This document shows positions 36,301 through 50,300 of a DNA stretch of 64,000 nt, piece by piece. The first letter of the stretch is position 1. Each line of letters opens with the position of its first letter. The notes beneath the pieces are model-generated. The model did no database searches and was not told where the DNA came from. It saw only the letters and a list, made by a program, of their open reading frames with translations. Where the stretch lies: assembly GCF_051014685.1 (NCBI RefSeq), contig NW_027478402.1:2091399-2155398 (forward strand), written 5' to 3'. Origin of the DNA: Ptiloglossa arizonensis. Taxonomy: Eukaryota; Arthropoda; Insecta; Hymenoptera; Colletidae. A program made the position numbers and the translations under genes.

Positions 36301-39300
36301 TGTGCTATTGCATCTGAAAGCAGAAACTCGCCCGATTACAACGGTATGTGTATTTTTGACCTAGGCCATATTGGTGATTGGTTTCGAGTATCTGACTTGC
36401 GAAAATTGTGATGGTTTCTCAACCATTCCTTAACTTCACACTCCCATATCTCGCGAACGGATTGACGAACTCGAGAAATTCCTGTTGCACCTGAAAGTAG
36501 AAACACGCCCGATTTCAAAGATATGTGTGTGTTTTCCCCCTAGGCCTTTGTAGTTATTGGTTTCGAGTATATGACTTGCGAAAATTTTGATGGTTTCTCA
36601 ACCATTCCTTAACTTCAAACTCCCATATCTCGCGAACGGATTGACCAACTCGAGAAATTCCTGTTGCATCTGAAAGTAGAAACTCTCCCGATTAGAATGG
36701 TGTGTGTACTTCTCCCCTAGGCCATTCCAGTTATTCGTTTCTAGCATCAGAATTGCGAAAATATTGATGGTTTCTCAACCATTCCTTAACTTCAAACTCC
36801 CATATCTCGCGAACGGATTGACGAACTCGAGAAATTCCTATTGCATCTCAAAGCAGAAACTCGCCCGAATACAATGGTGTGTGTACTATTCCCCTAGGCC
36901 AATCCAGTTATTGGTTTCGAGTATCAGACTTGCGAAAATTTTGATGGTTTCTCAATCATTCCTTAATTTCAAACTTCCATATCTCGCGAACGGATTGACG
37001 AACTCGAGAATTTTCTATTGCATCTGAAAGCAGAAACTCGCCCGATTACAACGGTATGTGTATTTTTGCCCTAGGCCATTGTAGTTATTGGTTTCGAGTA
37101 TCAGAATTGCGAAAATTTTGATGGTTTCTCAACCATTCCTTAACTTCAAACTCCCATATCTCGCGAACGTATTGACGAACTCGAGAATGTGCTATTGCAT
37201 CTGAAAGCAGAAACTCGCCCGATTACAACGGTATGTGTATTTTTGCCCTAGGCCATATTGGTGATTGGTTTCGAGTATCAGACTTGCGAAAATTGTGATG
37301 GTTTCTCAATCATTCCTTAACTTCAAACTCCCATATCTCGCGAACGGATTGACGAACTCGAGAAATTCCTGTTGCATCTGAAAGTAGAAACTCTCCCGAT
37401 TACAATGGTGTGTGTGCTTCTCCCCTAGGCCATTCCAGTTATTCGTTTCTAGCATCAGAATTGCGAAAATATTGATGGTTTCTCAACCATTCCTTAACTT
37501 CAAACTCCCATATCTCGCGAACGGATTGACGAACTCGAGAAATTCCTGTTGCATCTGAAAGTAGAAACTCGCCCGATTACAACGGTATGTGTATTTTTCC
37601 CCTAGGCCATTGTAGTTATTGGTTTCGAGTATCATACTTGCGAAAATTTTGATGGTTTCTCAACCATTCCTTAACTTCAAACTCCCATATCTCGCGAACG
37701 GATTGACGAACTCGAGAAATTCCTGTTGCATCTGAAAGTAGAAACTCGCCCGATTACAATGGTGTGTGTACTTTTCCCCTAGGCCATTCCAGTTATTGGT
37801 TTCGAGTATCAGAATTGCGAAAATTTTGATGGTTTCTCAACCATTCCTTAACTTCAAACTCCCATATCTCGCGAACGTATTGACGAACTCGAGAATGTGC
37901 TATTGCATCTGAAAGCAGAAACTCGCCCGATTACAACGGTATGTGTATTTTTGACCTAGGCCATATTGGTGATTGGTTTCGAGTATCTGACTTGCGAAAA
38001 TTGTGATGGTTTCTCAACCATTCCTTAACTTCACACTCCCATATCTCGCGAACGGATTGACGAACTCGAGAAATTCCTGTTGCACCTGAAAGTAGAAACA
38101 CGCCCGATTTCAAAGATATGTGTGTGTTTTCCCCCTAGGCCTTTGTAGTTATTGGTTTCGAGTATAAGACTTGCGAAAATTTTGATGGTTTCTCAACCAT
38201 TCCTTAACTTCAAACTCCCATATCTCGCGAACGGATTGACCAACTCGAGAAATTCCTGTTGCATCTGAAAGTAGAAACTCTCCCGATTAGAATGGTGTGT
38301 GTACTTCTCCCCTAGGCCATTCCAGTTATTCGTTTCTAGCATCAGAATTGCGAAAATATTGATGGTTTCTCAACCATTCCTTAACTTCAAACTCCCATAT
38401 CTCGCGAACGTATTGACGAACTCGAGAATGTGCTATTGCATCTGAAAGCAGAAACTCGCCCGATTACAACGGTATGTGTATTTTTGCCCTAGGCCATATT
38501 GGTGATTGGTTTCGAGTATCAGACTTGCGAAAATTGTGATGGTTTCTCAATCATTCCTTAACTTCAAACTCCCATATCTCGCGAACGGATTGACGAACTC
38601 GAGAAATTCCTGTTGCATCTGAAAGTAGAAACTCTCCCGATTACAATGGTGTGTGTGCTTCTCCCCTAGGCCATTCCAGTTATTCGTTTCTAGCATCAGA
38701 ATTGCGAAAATATTGATGGTTTCTCAACCATTCCTTAACTTCAAACTCCCATATCTCGCGAACGGATTGACGAACTCGAGAAATTCCTGTTGCATCTGAA
38801 AGTAGAAACTCGCCCGATTACAACGGTATGTGTATTTTTCCCCTAGGCCATTGTAGTTATTGGTTTCGAGTATCATACTTGCGAAAATTTTGATGGTTTC
38901 TCAACCATTCCTTAACTTCAAACTCCCATATCTCGCGAACGGATTGACGAACTCGAGAAATTCCTGTTGCATCTGAAAGTAGAAACTCGCCCGATTACAA
39001 TGGTGTGTGTACTTTTCCCCTAGGCCATTCCAGTTATTGGTTTCGAGTATCAGAATTTCGAAAATTTTGATGGTTTCTCAACCATTCCTTAACTTCAAAC
39101 TCCCATATCTCGCGAACGTATTGACGAACTCGAGAATGTGCTATTGCATCTGAAAGCAGAAACTCGCCCGATTACAACGGTATGTGTATTTTTGACCTAG
39201 GCCATATTGGTGATTGGTTTCGAGTATCTGACTTGCGAAAATTGTGATGGTTTCTCAACCATTCCTTAACTTCACACTCCCATATCTCGCGAACGGATTG

Positions 39301-41100
39301 ACGAACTCGAGAAATTCCTGTTGCACCTGAAAGTAGAAACACGCCCGATTTCAAAGATATGTGTGTGTTTTCCCCCTAGGCCTTTGTAGTTATTGGTTTC
39401 GAGTATAAGACTTGCGAAAATTTTGATGGTTTCTCAACCATTCCTTAACTTCAAACTCCCATATCTCGCGAACGGATTGACCAACTCGAGAAATTCCTGT
39501 TGCATCTGAAAGTAGAAACTCTCCCGATTAGAATGGTGTGTGTACTTCTCCCCTAGGCCATTCCAGTTATTCGTTTCTAGCATCAGAATTGCGAAAATAT
39601 TGATGGTTTCTCAACCATTCCTTAACTTCAAACTCCCATATCTCGCGAACGGATTGACGAACTCGAGAAATTCCTATTGCATCTCAAAGCAGAAACTCGC
39701 CCGAATACAATGGTGTGTGTACTATTCCCCTAGGCCAATCCAGTTATTGGTTTCGAGTATCAGACTTGCGAAAATTTTGATGGTTTCTCAATCATTCCTT
39801 AATTTCAAACTTCCATATCTCGCGAACGGATTGACGAACTCGAGAATTTTCTATTGCATCTGAAAGCAGAAACTCGCCCGATTACAACGGTATGTGTACT
39901 TTTGTCCTAGGCCATTGTAGTTATTGGTTTCGAGTATCAGAATTGCGAAAATTTTGATGGTTTCTCAACCATTCCTTAACTTCAAACTCCCATATCTCGC
40001 GAACGTATTGACGAACTCGAGAATGTGCTATTGCATCTGAAAGCAGAAACTCGCCCGATTACAACGGTATGTGTATTTTTGCCCTAGGCCATATTGGTGA
40101 TTGGTTTCGAGTATCAGACTTGCGAAAATTGTGATGGTTTCTCAATCATTCCTTAACTTCAAACTCCCATATCTCGCGAACGGATTGACGAACTCGAGAA
40201 ATTCCTGTTGCACCTGAAAGTAGAAACACGCCCGATTTCAAAGATATGTGTGTTTTCCCCCTAGGCCTTTGTAGTTATTGGTTTCGAATATAAGACTTGC
40301 GAAAATTTTGATGGTTTCTCAACCATTCCTTAACTTCAAACTCCCATATCTCGCGAACGGATTGACGAACTCGAGAATTTCCTATTGCACCTGGAAGCAG
40401 AAACTCGCCCGATTACAACGGTATGTGTATTTTTCCCCTAGGCCATTGTAGTTATTGGTTTCGAGTATCAGACTTGCGAAAATTTTGATGGTTTCTCAAC
40501 CATTCCTTAACTTCAAACTCCCATATCTCGCGAACGGATTGACGAACTCGAGAAATTCCTGTTGCACCTGAAAGTAGAAACACGTCCGATTACAAAGATA
40601 TGTGTGTTTTCCCCCTAGGCCTTTGTAGTTATTGGTTTCGAGTATCAGACTTGCGAAAATTTTGATGGTTTCTCAACCATTCCTTAACTTCAAACTCCCA
40701 TATCTCGCGAACGGATTGACGAACTCGAGAAATTCCTGTTGCATCTGAAAGTAGAAACTCTCCCGATTACAATGGTGTGTGTGCTTCTCCCCTAGGCCAT
40801 TCCAGTTATTCGTTTCTAGCATCAGAATTGCGAAAATATTGATGGTTTCTCAACCATTCCTTAACTTCAAACTCCCATATCTCGCGAACGGATTGACGAA
40901 CTCGAGAAATTCCTATTGCATCTCAAAGCAGAAACTCGCCCGAATACAATGGTGTGTGTACTATTCCCCTAGGCCAATCCAGTTATTGGTTTCGAGTATC
41001 AGACTTGCGAAAATTTTGATGGTTTCTCAATCATTCCTTAATTTCAAACTTCCATATCTCGCGAACGGATTGACGAACTGGAGAATTTTCTATTGCATCT
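33300..41100 (+). repeat. 2836-bp, 16-monomer HOR
   Basis: Segments starting near 33500, 36336 and 39172, and near 33868, 36704 and 39540, recur at exactly 2836 bp, which is 16 x 177 plus 4. Part of the excess comes from a 2-bp insertion variant, GATATGTGTGTGTTTTCC, present near 33685, 35635, 36525, 38110 and 39360. The copies are not colinear throughout: the same marker also occurs at spacings of 1949, 887, 1595 and 1241 bp (11, 5, 9 and 7 monomers). Note that 1949 + 887 and 1595 + 1241 both make 2836. Confidence 0.87.
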
Positions 41101-44100
41101 GAAAGCAGAAACTCGCCCGATTACAACGGTATGTGTATTTTTGCCCTAGGCCATATTGGTGATTGATTTCGAGTATCAGACTTGCGAAAATTGTGATGGT
41201 TTCTCAATCATTCCTTAACTTCAAACTCCCATATCTCGCGAACGGATTGACGAACTCGAGAAATTCCTGTTGCACCTGAAAGTAGAAACACGCCCGATTA
41301 CAAAGGTATGTGTGTTTTCCCCTAGGCCTTTGTAGTTATTGGTTTCGAGTATCAGACTTGCGAAAATTTTGATGGTTTCTCAACCATTCCTTAACTTCAA
41401 AATCCCATATCTCGCGAACGGATTGACGAACTCGAGAAATTCCTGTTGCATCTCAAAGTAGAATCTCCCCCGATTACAATGGTGTGTGTACTTCTCCCCT
41501 AGGCCATGCCAGTTATTCGTTTCTAGCATCAGAATTGCGAAAATTTTGATGGTTGCTCAACCATTCCTTAACTTCAAAATCCCATATCTCGCGAACGGAT
41601 TGACGAACTCGAGAAATTCCTATTGCATCTGAAAGCAGAAACTCGCCCGAATACAATGGTGTGTGTACTATTCCCCTAGGCCAATACAGTTATTGGTTTC
41701 GAGTATCAGACCAGCGAAAATTTTCAGGGTTTCTCAACCATTCCTTAACTTCAAACTCCCATATCTCGCGAACGGATTGACGAACTCGAGAAATTACTGT
41801 TGCATCTGAAAGAAGAAACTCGCCCGATTAGAATGGTGTGTGTACTTTTCCCCTAGGCCATTCCCGTTATTCGTTTCTAGCATCAGAATTGCCAAAATTT
41901 TGATAGTTTCTCAACCATTCCTTAACTTCAAACTCCCATATCTCGCGAACGGATTGACGAACTCGAGGAATTCCTATTGCATCTGAAAGCAGAAACTCGC
42001 CCGAATACAATGGTGTGTGTACTATTCCCCTAGGCCATTCCAGTTATTGGTTTCGAGTATCAGACCAGCGAACAGTTTGACGGTTGCTCGACCATTCCTT
42101 AACTTCATACTCCAATATCTCGCGAACGGATTGACGAACTCGAGAAATTCCTGTTGCATGTGGAAGTAGAAACTCGCCCGATTACAACGGTATGTGTATT
42201 TTTCCCCTAGGCCATTGTAGTTATTGGTTTCGAGTATCATACTTGCGAAAGTTTTGATGGTTTCTTAACCATTCCTTAACTTCAAAATCCCATATCTCGC
42301 GAACGGATTGACGAACTCGAGAAATTCCTGTTGCATCTGAAAGTAGAAACTCGCCCGATTACAACGGTATGTGTACTTTTCCCCTGGGCCATTCCAGTTA
42401 TTGGTTTCGAGTATCAGAATTGCGAAAATTTTGATGGTTTCTCAACCATTCCTTAACTTCAAACTCCCATATCTCGCGAACGTATTGACGAACTCGAGAA
42501 TGTGCTATTGCATCTGAAAGCAGAAACTCGCCCGATTACAACGGTATGTGTATTTTTGACCTAGGCCATATTGGTGATTGGTTTCGAGTATCTGACTTGC
42601 GAAAATTGTGATGGTTTCTCAACCATTCCTTAACTTCGAACTCCCATATCTCGCGAACGGATTGACCAACTCGAGAAATTCCTGTTGCATCTGAAAGTAG
42701 AAACTCTCCCGATTACAATGGTGTGTGTACTTCTCCCCTAGGCCATTCCAGTTATTCGTTTCTAGCATCAGAATTGCGAAAATATTGATGGTTTCTCAAC
42801 CATTCCTTAACTTCAAACTCCCATATCTCGCGAACGGATTGACGAACTCGAGAAATTCCTATTGCATCTCAAAGCAGAAACTCGCCCGAATACAATGGTG
42901 TGTGTACTATTCCCCTAGGCCAATCCAGTTATTGGTTTCGAGTATCAGACTTGCGAAAATTTTGATGGTTTCTCAACCATTCCTTAACTTCAAACTCCCA
43001 TATCTCGCGAACGTATTGACGAACTCGAGAATGTGCTATTGCATCTGAAAGCAGAAACTCGCCCGATTACAACGGTATGTGTATTTTTGACCTAGGCCAT
43101 ATTGGTGATTGGTTTCGAGTATCTGACTTGCGAAAATTGTGATGGTTTCTCAACCATTCCTTAACTTCACACTCCCATATCTCGCGAACGGATTGACGAA
43201 CTCGAGAAATTCCTGTTGCACCTGAAAGTAGAAACACGCCCGATTTCAAAGATATGTGTGTTTTCCCCCTAGGCCTTTGTAGTTATTGGTTTCGAGTATA
43301 AGACTTGCGAAAATTTTGATGGTTTCTCAACCATTCCTTAACTTCAAACTCCCATATCTCGCGAACGGATTGACCAACTCGAGAAATTCCTGTTGCATCT
43401 GAAAGTAGAAACTCTCCCGATTACAATGGTGTGTGTACTTCTCCCCTAGGCCATTCCAGGTATTCGTTTCTAGCATCAGAATTGCGAAAATATTGATGGT
43501 TTCTCAACCATTCCTTAACTTCAAACTCCCATATCTCGCGAACGGATTGACGAACTCGAGAAATTCCTATTGCATCTCAAAGCAGAAACTCGCCCGAATA
43601 CAATGGTGTGTGTACTATTCCCCTAGGCCAATCCAGTTATTGGTTTCGAGTATCAGACTTGCGAAAATTTTGATGGTTTCTCAATCATTCCTTAATTTCG
43701 AACTTCCATATCTCGCGAACGGATTGACGAACTCGAGAATTTTCTATTGCATCTGAAAGCAGAAACTCGCCCGATTACAACGGTATGTGTATTTTTGCCC
43801 TAAGCCATTGTAGTTATTGGTTTCGAGTATCAGAATTGCGAAAATTTTGATGGTTTCTCAACCATTCCTTAACTTCAAACTCCCATATCTCGCGAACGTA
43901 TTGACGAACTCGAGAATGTGCTATTGCATCTGAAAGCAGAAACTCGCCCGATTACAACGGTATGTGTATTTTTGCCCTAGGCCATATTGGTGATTGGTTT
44001 CGAGTATCAGACTTGCGAAAATTGTGATGGTTTCTCAATCATTCCTTAACTTCAAACTCCCATATCTCGCGAACGGATTGACGAACTCGAGAAATTCCTG

Positions 44101-44377
44101 TTGCACCTGAAAGTAGAAACACGCCCGATTTCAAAGATATGTGTGTTTTCCCCCTAGGCCTTTGTAGTTATTGGTTTCGAATATAAGACTTGCGAAAATT
44201 TTGATGGTGTCTCAACCATTCCTTTACTTCAAACTCCCATATCTCGCGAACGGATTCACGAACTCGAGAAATTCCTGTTATATCTGAAAGTAGAATCTCG
44301 CCCGATTACAACGGTATGTGTATTATTCCCCTAGGCCATTGTAGTTATTGGTTTCGAGTATCAGACTTGCGAAAATT
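41100..44377 (+). repeat. Mosaic satellite block between two HOR domains
   Basis: The block contains pieces related to distant parts of the window. AGAATCTCCCCCG near 41463 resembles 30655-31720. The pair ATTCCCGTTATTCG and GAATTGCCAAAATTTTG near 41860 resembles 28752. GCGAACAGTTTGACGG near 42068 resembles 32857. The segment near 42725 resembles 39540 (offset 3185 bp, 18 monomers) and 43433 (708 bp, 4 monomers). It reads as a recombination zone between neighbouring HOR families. Confidence 0.65.
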
Positions 44378-47300
44378 TTGATGGTTTCTCAACCATTCCT
44401 TAACTTCAAACTCCCATATCTCGCGAACGGATTGACGAACTCGAGAATTTCCTATTGCACCTGGAAGCAGAAACTCGCCCGATTACAACGGTATGTGTAT
44501 TTTTCCCCTAGGCCATTGTAGTTATTGGTTTCGAGTATCAGACTTGCGAAAATTTTGATGGTTTCTCAACCATTCCTTAACTTCAAACTCCCATATCTCG
44601 CGAACGGATTGACGAACTCGAGAAATTCCTGTTGCACCTGAAAGTAGAAACACGTCCGATTACAAAGATATGTGTGTTTTCCCCCTAGGCCTTTGTAGTT
44701 ATTGGTTTCGAGTATCAGACTTGCGAAAATTTTGATGGTTTCTCAACCATTCCTTAAGTTCAAACTCCCATATCTCGCGAACGGATTGACGAACTCGAGA
44801 AATTCCTGTTGCATCTGAAAGCAGAAACTCGCCCGAATACAATGGTGTGTGTACTATTCCCCTAGGCCAATCCAGTTATTGGTTTCGAGTATCAGACCAG
44901 CGACAATTTTGATGGTTTCTCAACCATTCCTTAACTTCAAACTCCCATATCTCGCGAACGGATTGACGAACTCGAGAAATTCCTGTTGCATCTGAAAGAA
45001 GAAACTCGCCCGATTACAATGGTGTGTGTACTTTTCCCCTAGGCCATTCCAGTTATTCGTTTCTAGCATCAGAATTGCGAAAAGTTTGATGGTTTCTCAA
45101 CCATTCCTTAACTTCAAACTCCCTTATCTCGCGAACGGATTGGCGAACTCGAGAAATTCCTATTGCATCTGAAAGCAGAAACTCGTCCGAATACAATGGT
45201 GTGTGTACTTTTCCCCTAGGCCATTCCAGTTACTGGTTTCGAGTATCAGACCAGCGAAAATTTTGATGGTTTCTCAACCATTCCTTAACTTCAAACTCCC
45301 ATATCTCGCGAACGGATTGACGAACTCGAGAAATTCCTGTTGCACCTGAAAGTAGAAACACGCCCGATTACAGAGATATGTGTGTTTCCCCCCTAGGCCT
45401 TTGTAGTTATGGGTTTCGAGTATCAGACTTGCGAAAATATTGATGGTGTCTCAACCATTCCTTTACTTCAAACTCCCATATCTCGCGAACGGATTCACGA
45501 ACTGGAGAAATTCCTGTTGCATCTGAAAGTAGAATCTCGCCCGATTACAACGGTATGTGTATTTTTCCCCTGGGCCATTGTAGTTATTGGTTTCGAGTAT
45601 CAGACTTGCGAAAATTTTGATGGTTTCTCAACCATTCCTTAACTTCAAACTCCCATATCTCGCGAACGGATTGACGAACTCGAGAATTTCCTATTGCACC
45701 TGGAAGCAGAAACTCGCCCGATTACAACGGTATGTGTATTTTTCCCCTAGGCCTTTGTAGTTATTGGTTTCGAGTATCAGACTTGCGAAAATTTTGTTGG
45801 TTTCTCAATCATTCCTTAACTTCACACTCCCATATCTCGCGAACGGATTGGCGAACTCGAGAATTTCCTATTGCATCTGAAAGCAGAAACTCGCCCGATT
45901 ACAAAGGTATGTGTATTTTTGCCCTAGGCCATAGTAGTTATTAGATTCGAGAATCAGACTTGCGAAAACTTTGATGGTTCCTCAACCATTCCTCAACTTC
46001 AAACTCCCATATCTCGCGAACGTATTGACGAAATCGAGAAATTCCTGTTGCATGTGAAAGTAGAATCTCGCCCGTTTACAATGGTATGTGTATTTTTCCC
46101 CTAGGCATTTGTAGTTATTGGTTTCGAGTATCAGACTTGCGAAAATGTTGATGGTTTCTCAACCATTCCTTAACTTCAGACCCCCATTTCTCGCGAACGG
46201 ATTGACGAACTCGAGAAATTCCTGTTGTATCTGAAAGTAGAAACTCGCCCGATTACAATGGTATGTGTACTTTTCCCCTAGGCCATTCCAGTTATTGGTT
46301 TCGAGTATCAGACCAGCGAAAATTTTGATGGTTTCTCAATCATATCTTAACTTCAAACTTCCATATCTCGCGAACGGATTGACGAACTCGAGAATTTCCT
46401 GTTGCATCTGAAAGCAGAAACTCGCCCGATTACAACGGTTTGTGTATTTTTGGCCTAGGCCTTTGTAGTTATTGGTTTCGAGTATCAGACTTGCGAAAAT
46501 TTTGATGGGGTCTCAAGCATTCCTTAACTTCAAACTCCCATATCTCGCGAACGGATTGGCGAACTCGAGAATTTCCTATTGCATCTGAGAGCAGAAACTC
46601 GCCCGATTACAAAGATATGTGTGTTTTCCCCCTAGGCCTTTGTAGTTATTGGTTTCGAGTATCAGACTTGCGAAAATTTTGATGGGGTCTCAAGCATTCC
46701 TTAACTTCAAACTCCCATATCTCGCGAACGGATTGACGAACTCGAGAATTTCCTATTGCATCTGGAAGCAGAAACTCGCCCGATTACAACGGTATGTTTA
46801 TTTTTGCCCTAGGCCATTGTAGTTATTGGTTTCGAGTATCAGACTTGCGAAAATTTTGATCGTTTCTCAACCATTCCTTAAATTCAAACTTCCATATCTC
46901 GGGATCGGATTGACGAACTCGAGAATTTCCTATTGCAACTGAAAGCAGAAACTCGCCCGATTACAACGGTATGTGTATTTTTGCCCTAGGCCATAGTAGT
47001 TATTAGATTCGAGAATCAGACTTGCGAAAACTTTGATGGTTCCTCAACCATTCCTTAACTTCAAACTCCCATATCTCGCGAACGTATTGACGAAATCGAG
47101 AAGTTCCTGTTGCATGTGAAAGTAGAATCTCGCCCGTTTACAACGGTATGTGTATTTTTCCCCTAGGCATTTGTAGTTATTGGTTTCGAGTATCAGACTT
47201 GCGAAAATTTTGATGGTTTCTCAAACATTCCTTAAATTCAAACTCCCATATCTCGCGAACGGATTGACGAACTCGAGAAATTCCTGTTGCATCTGAAAGT

Positions 47301-50300
47301 AGAAACTCGCCCGATTACAATGGTGTGTGTACTTTTCCCCTAGGCCATTCCAGTTATTCGTTTCTAGCATCAGAATTGCGAAAATTTTGATGGTTTCTCA
47401 ACCATTCCTTAACTTCAAACTCCCATATCTCGCGAACGGATTGGCGAACTCGAGAAATTCCTATTGCATCTGAAAGCAGAAACTCGTCCGAATACAATGG
47501 TGTGTGTACTTTCCCCTAGGCCATTCCAGTTATTGGTTTCGAGTATCAGACCAGCGAAAATTTTCATGGTTTCTCAAACATTCCTTAACTTCAAACACCC
47601 ATATCTCGGGAACGGATTGACGAACTAGAGAAATTCCTGTTGCACCTGAAAGTAGAAACACGCCCGATTACAAAGATATGTGTGTTTCCCCCTAGGCCTT
47701 TGTAGTTATGGGTTTCGAGTATCAGACTTGCGAAAATTTTGATGGTGTCTCAACCATTCCTTAACTTCAAACTCCCATATCTCGCGAACGCATTGACGAA
47801 CTCGAGAATTTCCTATTGCACCTGGAAGCAGAAACTCGCCCGATTACAACGGTATATGTATTTTTGCCCTAGGCCATTGTAGTTATTGGTTTCGAATATC
47901 AGACTTGCGAAAATTTGATGGTTTCTCAACCATTCCTTCACTTCAAATTCCCATATCTCGCGAACGTATTGACGAACTCGAGAATGTGCTATTGCATCTG
48001 AAAGCAGAAACTCGCCCGATTACAACGGTATGTGTATTTTTGCCCTAGGCCATATTGGTGATTGGTTTCGAGTATCAGACTTGCGAAAACTGTGATGGTT
48101 TCTCAACCATTCCTTAACTTCAAACTCCCATATCTCGCGAACGGATTGACGAACTCGAGAAATTCCTGTTGCACCTGAAAGTAGAAACACGCCCGATTAC
48201 AAAGATATGTGTGTTTTCCCCCTATGCCTTTGTAGTTATTGGTTTCGAGTATCAGACCAGCGAAAATTTTGATGGTTTCTCAACCATTCCTTAACTTCAA
48301 ACTCCCATATCTCGCGAACGGATTGACGAACTCGAGAATTTCCTATTGCACCTGGAAGCAGAAACTCGCCCGATTACAACGGTATGTGTATTTTTTCCCC
48401 TAGGCCATTGTAGTTATTGGTTTCGAGTATCAGACTTGCGAAAATTTTGATGGTTTCTCAACCATTCCTTAACTTCAAACTCCCATATCTCGCGAACGGA
48501 TTGACGAACTCGAGAAATTCCTGTTGCACCTGAAAGTAGAAACACGTCCGATTACAAAGATATGTGTGTTTTCCCCCTAGGCCTTTGTAGTTATTGGTTT
48601 CGAGTATCAGACTTGCGAAAATTTTGATGGTTCCTCAACCATTCCTTAAGTTCAAACTCCCATATCTCGCGAACGGATTGACGAACTCGAGAAATTCCTG
48701 TTGCATCTGAAAGCAGAAACTCGCCCGAATACAATGGTGTGTGTACTATTCCCCTAGGCCAATCCAGTTATTGGTTTCGAGTATCAGACCAGCGACAATT
48801 TTGATGGTTTCTCAACCATTCCTTAACTTCAAACTCCCATATCTCGCGAACGGACTGACGAACTCGAGAAATTCCTGTTGCATCTGAAAGAAGAAACTCG
48901 CCCGATTACAATGGTGTGTGTACTTTTCCCCTAGGCCATTCCAGTTATTCGTTTCTAGCATCAGAATTGCGAAAAGTTTGATGGTTTCTCAACCATTCCT
49001 TAACTTCAAACTCCCTTATCTCGCGAACGGATTGGCGAACTCGAGAAATTCCTATTGCATCTGAAAGCAGAAACTCGTCCGAATACAATGGTGTGTGTAC
49101 TTTTCCCCTAGGCCATTCCAGTTACTGGTTTCGAGTATCAGACCAGCGAAAATTTTGATGGTTTCTCAACCATTCCTTAACTTCAAACTCCCATATCTCG
49201 CGAACGGATTGACGAACTCGAGAAATTCCTGTTGCACCTGAAAGTAGAAACACGCCCGATTACAGAGATATGTGTGTTTCCCCCCTAGGCCTTTGTAGTT
49301 ATGGGTTTCGAGTATCAGACTTGCGAAAATATTGATGGTGTCTCAACCATTCCTTTACTTCAAACTCCCATATCTCGCGAACGGATTCACGAACTGGAGA
49401 AATTCCTGTTGCATCTGAAAGTAGAATCTCGCCCGATTACAACGGTATGTGTATTTTTCCCCTGGGCCATTGTAGTTATTGGTTTCGAGTATCAGACTTG
49501 CGAAAATTTTGATGGTTTCTCAACCATTCCTTAACTTCAAACTCCCATATCTCGCGAACGGATTGACGAACTCGAGAATTTCCTATTGCACCTGGAAGCA
49601 GAAACTCGCCCGATTACAACGGTATGTGTATTTTTCCCCTAGGCCTTTGTAGTTATTGGTTTCGAGTATCAGACTTGCGAAAATTTTGTTGGTTTCTCAA
49701 TCATTCCTTAACTTCACACTCCCATATCTCGCGAACGGATTGGCGAACTCGAGAATTTCCTATTGCATCTGAAAGCAGAAACTCGCCCGATTACAAAGGT
49801 ATGTGTATTTTTGCCCTAGGCCATAGTAGTTATTAGATTCGAGAATCAGACTTGCGAAAACTTTGATGGTTCCTCAACCATTCCTCAACTTCAAACTCCC
49901 ATATCTCGCGAACGTATTGACGAAATCGAGAAATTCCTGTTGCATGTGAAAGTAGAATCTCGCCCGTTTACAATGGTATGTGTATTTTTCCCCTAGGCAT
50001 TTGTAGTTATTGGTTTCGAGTATCAGACTTGCGAAAATGTTGATGGTTTCTCAACCATTCCTTAACTTCAGACCCCCATTTCTCGCGAACGGATTGACGA
50101 ACTCGAGAAATTCCTGTTGTATCTGAAAGTAGAAACTCGCCCGATTACAATGGTATGTGTACTTTTCCCCTAGGCCATTCCAGTTATTGGTTTCGAGTAT
50201 CAGACCAGCGAAAATTTTGATGGTTTCTCAATCATATCTTAACTTCAAACTTCCATATCTCGCGAACGGATTGACGAACTCGAGAATTTCCTGTTGCATC

